From positions 1-7,859 of the forward strand of contig WLES01000033.1 in NCBI GenBank assembly GCA_009704155.1: a stretch of DNA of 7,859 nucleotides, in the 5' to 3' direction. The position numbers and the translations under genes were made by a program. Below the pieces are notes generated by a model, which ran no database searches, was not told the origin of the DNA, and saw nothing but the letters and a program-made list of their open reading frames with translations. The stretch is from Actinomycetota bacterium (lineage in GTDB: Bacteria > Actinomycetota > Actinomycetes > Actinomycetales > Microbacteriaceae). Positions 1 through 5,927 of the stretch are shown in pieces; within the stretch, counting starts at the first letter, position 1, and every line of letters starts with the position of its first letter.

Positions 1-105
1 CCTGGCATTTTCGGATTCCACGAAATCTTCCACGCACTAACCGTTGTCGCATTCCTGTGCCACTGGACGGCTGTGCTGCTCGTTGCGCTCAATCCAGCTG
101 TTTAG
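1..105 (+). CDS. Hemolysin III / PAQR-family membrane protein (TrhA-like), C-terminal end only
   Basis: Only the last 34 codons and a TAG stop are present; the gene begins before the window. Reading frame 1 starts PGIFGFHEIFHALTV and ends LLVALNPAV. The segment is hydrophobic and fits a last transmembrane helix. The two histidines in HEIFH (residues 8 and 12 of the fragment) match the HxxxH pair conserved in the final helix of hemolysin III / PAQR proteins, where they help bind a metal ion. Members are seven-helix membrane proteins; bacterial ones are tied to membrane homeostasis, and the hemolysin name is historical. The family call rests on this motif and on the short tail after the helix. 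The stop lies inside the convergent isochorismatase-family gene (17-base overlap), leaving no room for a separate terminator. A chance open frame is unlikely given the motif, but the fragment is short. Confidence 0.8.
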   Translation, partial: PGIFGFHEIFHALTVVAFLCHWTAVLLVALNPAV

Positions 106-652
106 CCGACGCCACAATCTCTGCCGTTGTTGCCACGGTGGCAAACTCACCGTGAAGATTCGCGGCGGTGATTGCGGCAACCGTATTCGCTGGGACAACT
201 GTCCCGTCGAGAAGCGTCAGGTCAAAAGTACGTGTCGCGTCAATCGCAAACGTTACGTCGTATCCAAGGTTTCCCGCCATTCGTGCCGTGGTTTCGCAAC
301 AGTAATTCGTCGTAATCCCACAAATGACAATTTTTGTCAGGTCATTCGCGTGAAGCCACTCATCGAGGTTGGGCTTGCCGTAGAAAGCTGAATTGACCGT
401 CTTGGTGATGAACAGATCGTGTTTGCCCACGACCTCGTCATACAGGTCGTTGCCCTCTTGGCCCGGAGCGAGAGGCGATGTCGTTGAAGCGGAATCATGC
501 CTCACGAGAACGACTGGCCAATCATTCGTGCGCCAGAGCTCAAGCAGCGCCTCAATGTTGTCGGTGCACGCGGGATTGTGGGTAGCGCCCCACTTCGGCG
601 AATCGAAGCCCTTCTGGGCGTCGATAACAATCAGGGCGGCAGGCTGTGACAT
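89..652 (-). CDS. Isochorismatase-family cysteine hydrolase
   Basis: This 187-residue protein is full length for the single-domain isochorismatase-like hydrolases, which are soluble alpha/beta enzymes cleaving amide or vinyl-ether bonds. The catalytic triad is visible: Asp11 in the N-terminal strand LIVIDAQ, Lys84 in FITKTVNSAF, and the nucleophile Cys118 in GITTNYCCETTA. The Gly-Ile-Thr-Thr before the cysteine corresponds to the family's cis-peptide loop. The stretch VRHDS near residues 50-54 and the NSAF and ATRTFD motifs resemble the general cysteine hydrolase branch. I do not see the Asp-His-His metal site of nicotinamidases, so PncA is unlikely. The substrate cannot be named. The ATG at 652 is preceded by GGAG at 665-668, a rather long 12-base spacer. 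It is transcribed divergently from the glycosyltransferase gene, and its end overlaps the hemolysin III gene. Confidence 0.92.
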   Translation of the reverse strand: MSQPAALIVIDAQKGFDSPKWGATHNPACTDNIEALLELWRTNDWPVVLVRHDSASTTSPLAPGQEGNDLYDEVVGKHDLFITKTVNSAFYGKPNLDEWLHANDLTKIVICGITTNYCCETTARMAGNLGYDVTFAIDATRTFDLTLLDGTVVPANTVAAITAANLHGEFATVATTAEIVASAKQLD

Positions 653-693
653 GCGTCCAGACTACTCCGCGGTCAGTGCACGCACCCGCTGAC

Positions 694-699
694 TAGACT
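694..699 (+). promoter_or_regulatory. Candidate -10 element for a leaderless glycosyltransferase transcript
   Basis: TAGACT fits the TAnnnT pattern of an actinobacterial -10 box. It ends 8 bases before the ATG at 708, so the expected start of transcription falls at or just before the start codon. No Shine-Dalgarno sequence precedes that ATG. Together these suggest a leaderless mRNA, which is common in Actinobacteria. No convincing -35 hexamer lies 17-18 bases upstream, so the call is tentative. Confidence 0.4.
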
Positions 700-707
700 T
701 GCGCACG

Positions 708-1880
708 ATGCACATTCTCATCTTCTGCGAGCAACACCCCCACACCATCGGGGGAGCGCAGATGTCGGTTGTCCTGCAGGCAAAGTTCCTCCGTCGGGCT
801 GGTCACACCGTCACGCTCGTGTCTCCGGCATTGCGAACCGGCCCACTCACTGACCCCAACTACATAGACCTCCCGTCGTGGCCGATTCCCACCGTGGCCG
901 AGTACACCTGGATGTGGCCGCGAAAGGCGCATTTGTTGAGTATTGCAACTGCCCTTGCCTCGAAAGCACCCGTTGACGTTGTCCACGTGCAGTCAGACTT
1001 TTGGGGAGCTGCGTTGGGCTACCGGTTTGCCTCGCAACACAATCTCCCCGTTGTGCACACGTTCCACAATCGTCTTGACGTCGGAGTCGACGGAACGTTT
1101 CCGTTCCCTGGACTTCTCTATGCGGTCCTCGGACGATGGCAGCGCTGGTCGCTGGGTGAACGCCGTGGAGGGATGTCCCGCACCGCTTACGACTATTTCG
1201 CAGGCTACGCTCGCGAAGCTCACGCCATCATCGCACCGTCTCGACACTTCGCTCGTATTCTCACTGAGAGAGGCGTCACCGCGCGGGGTGGGGAGTCACC
1301 CTCGGTGATTCCGACGGGGGTCGATGATGACGTTATCGCGACTGTCAAGAAGTCTCAACCTGACCGCTCAAAGCCCGCCCGAGTCGTCTGGGTGGGCCGG
1401 TTCTCACGAGAAAAGCGTCCGGTCGAGTTTTGCGAGGCGTTGAGTCTGGTCACACCTGAACCACACGGAGTCCTCGTGGGGAGCGGAGCACTTCGCGCTG
1501 ACGCAGAGCGTGTAGCGCCGCTCGGGACAGAGTTCACCGGACCGCTCGCGTATCCGGACGCCCTTCGGGAGATTGCAGCCGCTGACGTGCTGGTTCAATC
1601 GTCGTTTGGTTTTGAAACACAAGGCATGACGGTAACGGAAGCGCTCGCACTTGGCACCGCCGTCGTTGTCGTCGATCCGGATATCGCGAGCGAACTGGCT
1701 GAGGGGCAGGTGACGGTGGCGAAGGATCGCTCACCGCAAGGTTTAGCCGCCGCGATTGAGTTAGCCATTGTGGCCGCTAGAGGCGCACACGGTCAATCGC
1801 GTGACGAGAGGAGCGCCTTGCTGCAATCGACACTGACGAAACAGGCGATTTCTCTGTACGAATCCGTGATCGCACGGTGA
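708..1880 (+). CDS. Glycosyltransferase, GT4-type, GT-B fold
   Basis: The 390-residue product is a retaining glycosyltransferase of the GT4 type, which moves a sugar from a nucleotide-sugar to a lipid or glycan acceptor at the cytoplasmic face of the membrane. The N-terminal domain has the glycine-rich acceptor loop HTIGGAQ (residues 12-18) and the TFH motif (118-120). The C-terminal domain has WVGRFSREKRP with Arg231 and Lys236 in the usual donor-phosphate positions, and the E-x7-E motif Glu303/Glu311 in FETQGMTVTEALALG. There is no signal peptide or membrane helix. I chose the ATG at 708; the in-frame TTG at 699 adds three residues, has no ribosome site, and MHILIFCEQ is a typical family start. 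Donor and acceptor cannot be read from sequence; a mannosyl or glucosyl transfer in glycolipid or cell-envelope synthesis is plausible. The DUF1684 gene follows after 40 bases. Confidence 0.92.
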   Translation: MHILIFCEQHPHTIGGAQMSVVLQAKFLRRAGHTVTLVSPALRTGPLTDPNYIDLPSWPIPTVAEYTWMWPRKAHLLSIATALASKAPVDVVHVQSDFWGAALGYRFASQHNLPVVHTFHNRLDVGVDGTFPFPGLLYAVLGRWQRWSLGERRGGMSRTAYDYFAGYAREAHAIIAPSRHFARILTERGVTARGGESPSVIPTGVDDDVIATVKKSQPDRSKPARVVWVGRFSREKRPVEFCEALSLVTPEPHGVLVGSGALRADAERVAPLGTEFTGPLAYPDALREIAAADVLVQSSFGFETQGMTVTEALALGTAVVVVDPDIASELAEGQVTVAKDRSPQGLAAAIELAIVAARGAHGQSRDERSALLQSTLTKQAISLYESVIAR

Positions 1881-1907
1881 GCCTCAAGCCGTCACTAATC
1901 TAGTTTT

Positions 1908-1911
1908 GGAG
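1908..1911 (+). promoter_or_regulatory. Ribosome binding site of the DUF1684 gene (decides its start)
   Basis: GGAG stands 9 bases before the ATG at 1921. The upstream in-frame TTG at 1906 overlaps this site and has no site of its own, so the ATG is the better start. Confidence 0.65.
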
Positions 1912-1920
1912 AATGGACCT

Positions 1921-2727
1921 ATGACCGAAGCCCGCGAGCGAATTGCAACCTTCCGAAGCCGCCGCGAGGAGCAAGCACGAGAACCCAAGGGGAGCTTGGC
2001 CCTTGTCCTCACCCAGTGGGTTGACGGGGCTCAGGAGATTTGGGGCGTCCCCGGAACGTGGACGCCCCGCACGGACGGCGAGCCGGGCCTGACGCTCACC
2101 GTCGACGCCAGTGACGGCGTGCGCATCAACGGCGAGCTCGCGGACGGCACGGTCAATCTGAACGGTCCGGGAGGAGAAACCCCAGCGGAGATCATCTTTT
2201 CCGAAACGCGGCAGGGCACGATCATCGGTGATGGCGAATTGTTCGCACTTCGAGTCTGGGATTCACATAGCGACGAGATCAAGCGCTTCGGCGGAATCGA
2301 TTCGTTTGACTATTCAGAAGAGTGGGTTCTCACAGGAAAGTGGAAGCCCAACCCCGAGGGAACTGTCATTGAAATTGACAAGAAGTCCGGCAATTCAACA
2401 ACCGAAACAATTCCGGGTGAAATTGAGTTCACACACGACGGACACACCGTGTCGCTCATCACCGTGTCAACGGGGCGGGCACTTCAGATAGTGTTTGCTG
2501 ACACGACAAACGGCGAGGAAACATACTCGGTAGGCCGGTTCCTATTCGTCGTGCCTAACCCCGACGGAACCGTGACGCTCGACTTCAACCTCGCAGTGCT
2601 GCCCCCGTGTGCGTTTTCCTACAGTTTCAACTGTCCGATCCCTCCGAAGCAGAACCGTCTACCGTTCGCCGTGCGCGCGGGTGAGAAGAACGTCGTCGAC
2701 GCAGACGGCCAGCTTCTGCACGCATAG
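1921..2727 (+). CDS. DUF1684 domain protein of unknown function
   Basis: The 268-residue protein matches the DUF1684 family, which has no established function. The diagnostic features sit in the C-terminal half: RVWDSHSD (111-118), YSVGRFLF (202-209), then LDFN, PPCAFSYSFNCPIPP with Cys230 and Cys238, and NRLPFAVRAGEK (245-256). The two cysteines and the surrounding Pro/Asn residues are the strongest family signature. The N-terminus is charged (TEARERIATFRSRREEQ), with no signal peptide or lipobox, so the protein is probably cytoplasmic. From memory, relatives usually have Arg after DFN (DFNRAYNPPC); here the residue is Leu, a small departure. The gene follows the glycosyltransferase by 40 bases on the same strand and may share its transcript. 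No enzyme activity should be assigned. Confidence 0.9.
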   Translation: MTEARERIATFRSRREEQAREPKGSLALVLTQWVDGAQEIWGVPGTWTPRTDGEPGLTLTVDASDGVRINGELADGTVNLNGPGGETPAEIIFSETRQGTIIGDGELFALRVWDSHSDEIKRFGGIDSFDYSEEWVLTGKWKPNPEGTVIEIDKKSGNSTTETIPGEIEFTHDGHTVSLITVSTGRALQIVFADTTNGEETYSVGRFLFVVPNPDGTVTLDFNLAVLPPCAFSYSFNCPIPPKQNRLPFAVRAGEKNVVDADGQLLHA

Positions 2728-2734
2728 CAGTTGC

Positions 2735-2756
2735 CTCGGTTGGACATTTCTCCGAG
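2735..2756. other. Weak inverted repeat after the DUF1684 gene
   Basis: CTCGG at 2735-2739 can pair with CCGAG at 2752-2756 around a 12-base loop, 8 bases past the DUF1684 stop. The stem is only 5 base pairs and no T run follows, so it is at best a weak terminator or RNA-processing site. Confidence 0.2.
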
Positions 2757-2769
2757 TTAGACGCATACT
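2740..2769 (+). promoter_or_regulatory. Candidate promoter of the DUF3145 gene
   Basis: TTGGAC (2740-2745) and CATACT (2764-2769), 18 bases apart, resemble -35 and -10 boxes with 3 of 6 and 4 of 6 consensus matches. A start near 2776 would give a leader of roughly 48 bases. The 96-base gap, the largest in the window, leaves room for a separate promoter. Matches this weak can arise by chance. Confidence 0.28.
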
Positions 2770-2813
2770 GAAGTACTCATCATTTACTACCGCTCGAGGG
2801 GAAGTCGCACGGT

Positions 2814-2819
2814 AGGAGG
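2814..2819 (+). promoter_or_regulatory. Strong ribosome binding site of the DUF3145 gene
   Basis: AGGAGG is a perfect anti-16S match, 4 bases before the ATG at 2824. It fixes that ATG as the start rather than the in-frame Met at 2842. Confidence 0.75.
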
Positions 2820-2823
2820 AACG

Positions 2824-3327
2824 ATGAGCGATGCACACGGAATGATTCACATTCATTCGTGTCCTGTGGCGTTGGCCCAGCACGTTGCATGGACCCTGTC
2901 GTCGACTCTCAACAGTGTTGTTCGACCCGAGTGGTCAGTTCAGTCATGCGAACCGGGAACCCTGTGGTCTGACATTGAATGGATCGGAACTCCTGGATCA
3001 GCCGCAGCGCTGACTTCGGCTCTTCGCGGTTGGAGCGGTCTCCGCTTCGACATCACGGAAGCTACCGGTGCCGGTCGAGACGGCGTTCGCTATTCGCACA
3101 CGCCAGCATTAGGAATCTTTTTCACGCTCACCGATTCACACGGAAACGCTGTTGTCGGTGAAGACCGAATCAGATACGCGATGGGTGTTGCATCGGGTGA
3201 TGCTGCGGAAATGGAACGAGAGCTTCTCGTTGCGCTGGGTGCCCCCTGGGACGAGGAACTAGAGCCGTATCGAGCTGGACGATATGCGGAAGTCGTTCCG
3301 CTGATTCGCCCTTCTCACGCCATTTAG
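2824..3327 (+). CDS. DUF3145 family protein (linked to fatty-acid synthase genes)
   Basis: The 167-residue protein is full length for DUF3145, a family I associate mainly with Actinobacteria and for which I know no established function. Recognisable features are GMIHIHSCP (6-14), the central TSALRGWSGLRFDITE, YSHTPALGIFFTLTDSHGN with EDRIRYAM after it, and the C-terminal GAPWDEELEPYRAGRYAEVVPL. There is no signal peptide or membrane helix, so a cytoplasmic location is likely. It sits next to fabF as in other actinobacteria that I recall, but on the opposite strand, so any functional link to fatty-acid synthesis is by neighbourhood only. Its TAG stop overlaps the fabF stop by four bases. It could be transcribed with the DUF1684 gene 96 bases upstream or from its own promoter. 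Confidence 0.9.
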   Translation: MSDAHGMIHIHSCPVALAQHVAWTLSSTLNSVVRPEWSVQSCEPGTLWSDIEWIGTPGSAAALTSALRGWSGLRFDITEATGAGRDGVRYSHTPALGIFFTLTDSHGNAVVGEDRIRYAMGVASGDAAEMERELLVALGAPWDEELEPYRAGRYAEVVPLIRPSHAI

Positions 3328-4553
3328 AGCGATTTGACAACGACGACGGCGTTGTGACCGCCGAAACCGAACGAATTGCTAATCGCAACGACGTTCTCGG
3401 GGAGTTCGCGAGGTGACGTTACAACGTCGAGCGGAATCTCTGGATCCTGATTGTCGAGATTGAGTGTTGGGGGAGCGAGTCGGTGCTTGGCTGCGAGGAC
3501 GGTGAATATCGCTTCGAGCGCTCCGGTGCCACCCAACAAGTGACCCGTCGCAGACTTTGTGGCAGATACCGGTATCTCCTTGATTCGATCGCCGAATACT
3601 TTGTGAAGCGCCGTGTACTCGGCGACATCACCGACGGGAGTTGAGGTTGCGTGGGCATTGATGTGGTTGACATCAGCCGGTGAAACACCAGCGTGAGCAA
3701 GTGCGTCGAGAACTGCGCGCGAGGCGCCGTGACCCTCAGGATCAGGTGCGGTGATGTGATGAGCGTCACTCGTGACAGCTCCTCCTGCGATTTCCGCGTA
3801 CATCGTCGCCCCGCGAGCGACGGCGTGGTCGTAGGTCTCCAGCACAAGCACGGCCGCACCCTCACCGAGGACGAAACCGTCGCGGTCAATGTCGTATGGG
3901 CGTGACGCCCGAGCAGGGTCGTCGTTTCGGGTCGACAGCGCGTGCATCGCGGCGAATGCGGCGATGGGGAGTGGGTGGAATACGGATTCTGTTCCGCCAC
4001 AAATCACAACGTCGGCAATGCCCTGTCGGAGGTGGTCGACTGCGTTAGCAATCGACTCTGTCCCGGAGGCGCAGGCGGAAACGCAGGTGCGAGCACCGCC
4101 TCGAGTCGCAAGGTCCATGGAGATCGCTGCCGCTGCCGCATTCGGCATCAGCATCGGAATGGTCATGGGGAGAACGCGCCGTGGCCCTTTTTCTTTGAGG
4201 ACATCCCACGCGTCAAGAAGCGTTCCCAGCCCGCCAATGCCCGTTGCGAAGTCAACGAGGATGCGTTCCTTCGCGTCTGTCGGTTCGCCAGCGTCGAGCC
4301 ACGCTTCACGGGCAGCGATGACAGCTAATTGGGCAGACGGGTCGAGGCGCTTGAGTTCAATACGCTCAAGAATTTCAACGGCAGGGACCTTGACCCGCCC
4401 ACCGAATGTCACGGGAAGTTCGTACTGTTCAACCCAATCTTCTGTGAGCGAACGAATACCGCTCTCGCCTCGAAGCAGCGCATCCCACGTGTCTGTGGCG
4501 TTCCCGCCGAGGGGAGACGTAGTACCGATGCCGGTCACAACAATCCTGGTCAT
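3324..4553 (-). CDS. fabF: 3-oxoacyl-[acyl-carrier-protein] synthase II (KAS II)
   Basis: FabF condenses malonyl-ACP with a growing acyl-ACP, releasing CO2, in type II fatty-acid elongation in the cytoplasm. The 409-residue product has the Cys-His-His catalytic set: Cys161 in CVSACASGTES, His301 in NAHATSTPVGD, and His337 with Lys333 in KSATGHLLGGTG. The C-terminal gate motif NSFGFGGHN (393-401) is intact. RPYDIDRDGFVLGEGA (218-233) is also typical. I chose the ATG at 4553 because GGGAG (4560-4564) lies 6 bases before it and MTRIVVTGIG is the usual family start; an in-frame ATG at 4577 would add eight residues and swallow that site. The gene follows acpP by 62 bases that include a strong hairpin. 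It is the last gene of the operon and ends against DUF3145 with no terminator between. Confidence 0.97.
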   Translation of the reverse strand: MTRIVVTGIGTTSPLGGNATDTWDALLRGESGIRSLTEDWVEQYELPVTFGGRVKVPAVEILERIELKRLDPSAQLAVIAAREAWLDAGEPTDAKERILVDFATGIGGLGTLLDAWDVLKEKGPRRVLPMTIPMLMPNAAAAAISMDLATRGGARTCVSACASGTESIANAVDHLRQGIADVVICGGTESVFHPLPIAAFAAMHALSTRNDDPARASRPYDIDRDGFVLGEGAAVLVLETYDHAVARGATMYAEIAGGAVTSDAHHITAPDPEGHGASRAVLDALAHAGVSPADVNHINAHATSTPVGDVAEYTALHKVFGDRIKEIPVSATKSATGHLLGGTGALEAIFTVLAAKHRLAPPTLNLDNQDPEIPLDVVTSPRELPENVVAISNSFGFGGHNAVVVVKSL

Positions 4554-4559
4554 GTGCTT

Positions 4560-4564
4560 CTCCC
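4560..4564 (-). promoter_or_regulatory. Ribosome binding site of fabF (decides its start)
   Basis: On the minus strand GGGAG lies 6 bases before the ATG at 4553. It also lies downstream of the acpP-fabF hairpin, so a transcript must read past the hairpin to include it. Confidence 0.75.
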
Positions 4565-4575
4565 GTGGGTCATAC

Positions 4576-4608
4576 AAAAGAGGTGGCGGGGCCGAAACCC
4601 CGCCAACC
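4576..4608 (-). terminator. Hairpin between acpP and fabF: possible attenuator or mRNA-processing element
   Basis: GGCGGGG (4585-4591) and CCCCGCC (4598-4604) form a perfect 7-base-pair stem around a 6-base loop that reads TTTCGG in the mRNA sense. A further pair (4584/4605) and two more beyond a one-base bulge (4582-4583 with 4607-4608) lengthen it to about 10 pairs. In the direction of transcription the stem is followed by TCTTTTGT, a short interrupted T run. The hairpin starts 7 bases after the acpP stop and ends 28 bases before the fabF start. This looks like a leaky intrinsic terminator, or a 3' stabiliser of acpP mRNA. Full termination is unlikely because fabF has no evident promoter of its own. 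The structure is plain in the sequence; the role is inferred. Confidence 0.6.
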
Positions 4609-4615
4609 GAAATTG

Positions 4616-4864
4616 TTAAGCCTGAGCTCCGACGATGAAGTCAACAGCATCGTCGACGGTCTTGAGCTCCTGAACCTTGTCGTCGGGAATCTTGACACCG
4701 AATTCCTCTTCCGCATTGACAACAATCGTCATCATTGAAATCGAGTCGATGTCGAGGTCCTCCGCGAAGGACTTTCCGAATACAACGCTTTCAACGGGAA
4801 CACCCGTTTCGTCGTTCACGAGGGCTGCGAGGCCCGCGAGAACCTCATCCTTGGACTGAGCCAT
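4616..4864 (-). CDS. acpP: Acyl carrier protein
   Basis: The 82-residue acidic protein carries fatty-acyl intermediates as thioesters on a 4'-phosphopantetheine arm added by a holo-ACP synthase. The attachment site is Ser41 in the motif EDLDIDSISMM. The recognition helix after it (TIVVNAEEEFGVKIPDD) is acidic, as expected for docking to FabD, FabH and FabF. The usual Asp-Ser-Leu reads Asp-Ser-Ile here; from memory DSISMM is the normal form in Micrococcales, so I treat it as a lineage marker rather than a defect. The start is secure: AAAGGAGA with GGAG at 4870-4873 lies 5 bases before the ATG at 4864. It lies 55 bases after fabH. A strong hairpin follows the stop and may raise ACP output relative to FabF. 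Confidence 0.98.
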   Translation of the reverse strand: MAQSKDEVLAGLAALVNDETGVPVESVVFGKSFAEDLDIDSISMMTIVVNAEEEFGVKIPDDKVQELKTVDDAVDFIVGAQA

Positions 4865-4894
4865 TATTTCTCCTTTGTGTGGATGTGCTTCCCC

Positions 4895-4922
4895 ATTTTA
4901 CGGGGATTGTGAATGTTATCTA
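4895..4922 (-). promoter_or_regulatory. Candidate internal promoter in front of acpP
   Basis: On the minus strand TAGATA (4922-4917, overlapping the fabH stop) and TAAAAT (4900-4895) are 16 bases apart and match -35 and -10 consensus at 4 and 5 of 6 positions. Transcription would begin near 4888, leaving a leader of about two dozen bases with the acpP ribosome site. The -10 lies in the loop of a small inverted repeat, TCCCC/GGGGA (4890-4894 and 4902-4906). An extra promoter would suit the high demand for ACP, but this is a by-eye match. Confidence 0.3.
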
Positions 4923-5927
4923 GGGAAGTCGAACGATTTGAGCTGCGTAGACGAGCCCTGCGCCGAATCCAATGATGAGGGCGTAACCGCCGCTCAACTC
5001 CGGGTGCTCCTCGAGAACACGGTGCATAGCGAGGGGTATCGACGCCGCTGATGAATTGCCCATGTCTTCAATGTCACGAGCAATGACGACATGGTCTGGG
5101 ACATCGAGTTGTTTTGCGAACTCGGTGATGATGCGCATGTTCGCTTGGTGTGGGATGAACGCAGCAAGGTCAGCACTGGTGATTCCTGCGCGATCGAGCG
5201 CTTCCTGTGCGACTTTCGCCATTTCCCAGACAGCCCAGCGGAAAACGGTTTGCCCGTCCTGGCGGAGCGTCGGTAGTTGGGTGTCTGCGTCGGTGAAAGC
5301 TTGCTTCGTAGTCTTGGTCATGCCGATGGACTCCCATTTGGATCCGTCAGACCCCCACACGGTCGGTGAGATTCCCGCTTCGTCGGCCGGACCAACGACG
5401 ACGGCACCGGCACCGTCGGCGAGAAGGAATGAGATCGTGCGGTCGGTTGGCTCTGCAACGTCACTGAGTTTCTCGGCGCCTATCACCACCACGAAACGAG
5501 CAACCCCTGCTCGGATGAGCGCATCAGCTTGCGCGATTCCGTAGCAGAAGCCGGCACACGCGGCAGAGATGTCGTAAGCCGCCGCCGGGGTGGCCCCAAT
5601 GGCGTCGGCTACGAGTGCGGCCATCGACGGAGTTGGGACCTCGTTGGAAATTGTGGCGACAATAACTGCGCCAATCTCCGATGGATCAATTCCTGATCTG
5701 TTTACAGCCTCGCGTGCAGCTGAAATGGCCATTGCGGAAGCTGTGAGGTTCTCAGAGGCACGTCGGCGCGTAATCACGCCGGTTCGCTGTTGAATCCACT
5801 CGTCACTGGAGTCGATCGGACCGACGATGTCATCGTTGGGGACAACAACGTCACCGCGGGCTGCCCCCACCGCGTAGATTCGGGTGAATTCGGAACCGGT
5901 TGTGTGTTTGAGCGGTGGCCTGGTCAT
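4920..5927 (-). CDS. fabH: 3-oxoacyl-[acyl-carrier-protein] synthase III (KAS III)
   Basis: FabH starts fatty-acid synthesis by condensing a primer acyl-CoA with malonyl-ACP; in many Gram-positives the primers are branched, giving iso/anteiso chains, though primer choice cannot be read here. The 335-residue product has the full Cys-His-Asn triad: Cys124 in DISAACAGFCYG, His260 in FIPHQANMRI, and Asn291 in DMGNSSAASIP. SSDEWIQQRTGV (40-51) near the N-terminus and IIGFGAGLVYA (318-328) at the C-terminus are typical. It is slightly longer than the E. coli enzyme because of about 12 extra N-terminal residues. The start is supported by GGAGG at 5932-5936, 4 bases upstream. The ATG overlaps the fabD stop as ATGA, which suggests translational coupling. 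Confidence 0.97.
   Translation of the reverse strand: MTRPPLKHTTGSEFTRIYAVGAARGDVVVPNDDIVGPIDSSDEWIQQRTGVITRRRASENLTASAMAISAAREAVNRSGIDPSEIGAVIVATISNEVPTPSMAALVADAIGATPAAAYDISAACAGFCYGIAQADALIRAGVARFVVVIGAEKLSDVAEPTDRTISFLLADGAGAVVVGPADEAGISPTVWGSDGSKWESIGMTKTTKQAFTDADTQLPTLRQDGQTVFRWAVWEMAKVAQEALDRAGITSADLAAFIPHQANMRIITEFAKQLDVPDHVVIARDIEDMGNSSAASIPLAMHRVLEEHPELSGGYALIIGFGAGLVYAAQIVRLP

Noticed and set aside
296..303. Adjacent cysteines (Cys118-Cys119) in the isochorismatase-family protein as an unusual active site
   Set aside because: From memory, NxCCETTA is common in the general cysteine hydrolase branch, so the second cysteine is not remarkable.
699..707. TTG start for the glycosyltransferase
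   Set aside because: It adds only MRT, has no ribosome site, and overlaps the likely -10 element.
1896..1901. TAATCT as a -10 box for the DUF1684 gene
   Set aside because: The resulting start would fall at about 1908, on the gene's own GGAG site, leaving a 13-base leader, and no -35 box is visible. Co-transcription with the glycosyltransferase gene is simpler.
2757..2790. Three TACT repeats and palindromes such as AGTACT and CTCGAG upstream of the DUF3145 gene as an operator
   Set aside because: Spacing is irregular (8 and 11 bases) and the units are too short to rise above chance.
4554..4577. A longer fabF start at the ATG at 4577
   Set aside because: It would place the clear GGGAG site inside the gene and add eight residues before the standard MTRIVVTGIG start; 4553 is better supported.
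3889..4638. Long plus-strand open frames opposite fabF (to about 250 codons), and similar ones opposite fabH, fabD and aceE
   Set aside because: They are Ser/Arg/Ala-rich antisense frames without family motifs, lying wholly over well-supported genes; they reflect codon bias.
4738..4746. Asp-Ser-Ile instead of Asp-Ser-Leu in the acyl carrier protein as a defect
   Set aside because: DSISMM is, from memory, the usual form in Micrococcales; the phosphopantetheine serine and helix II are intact.
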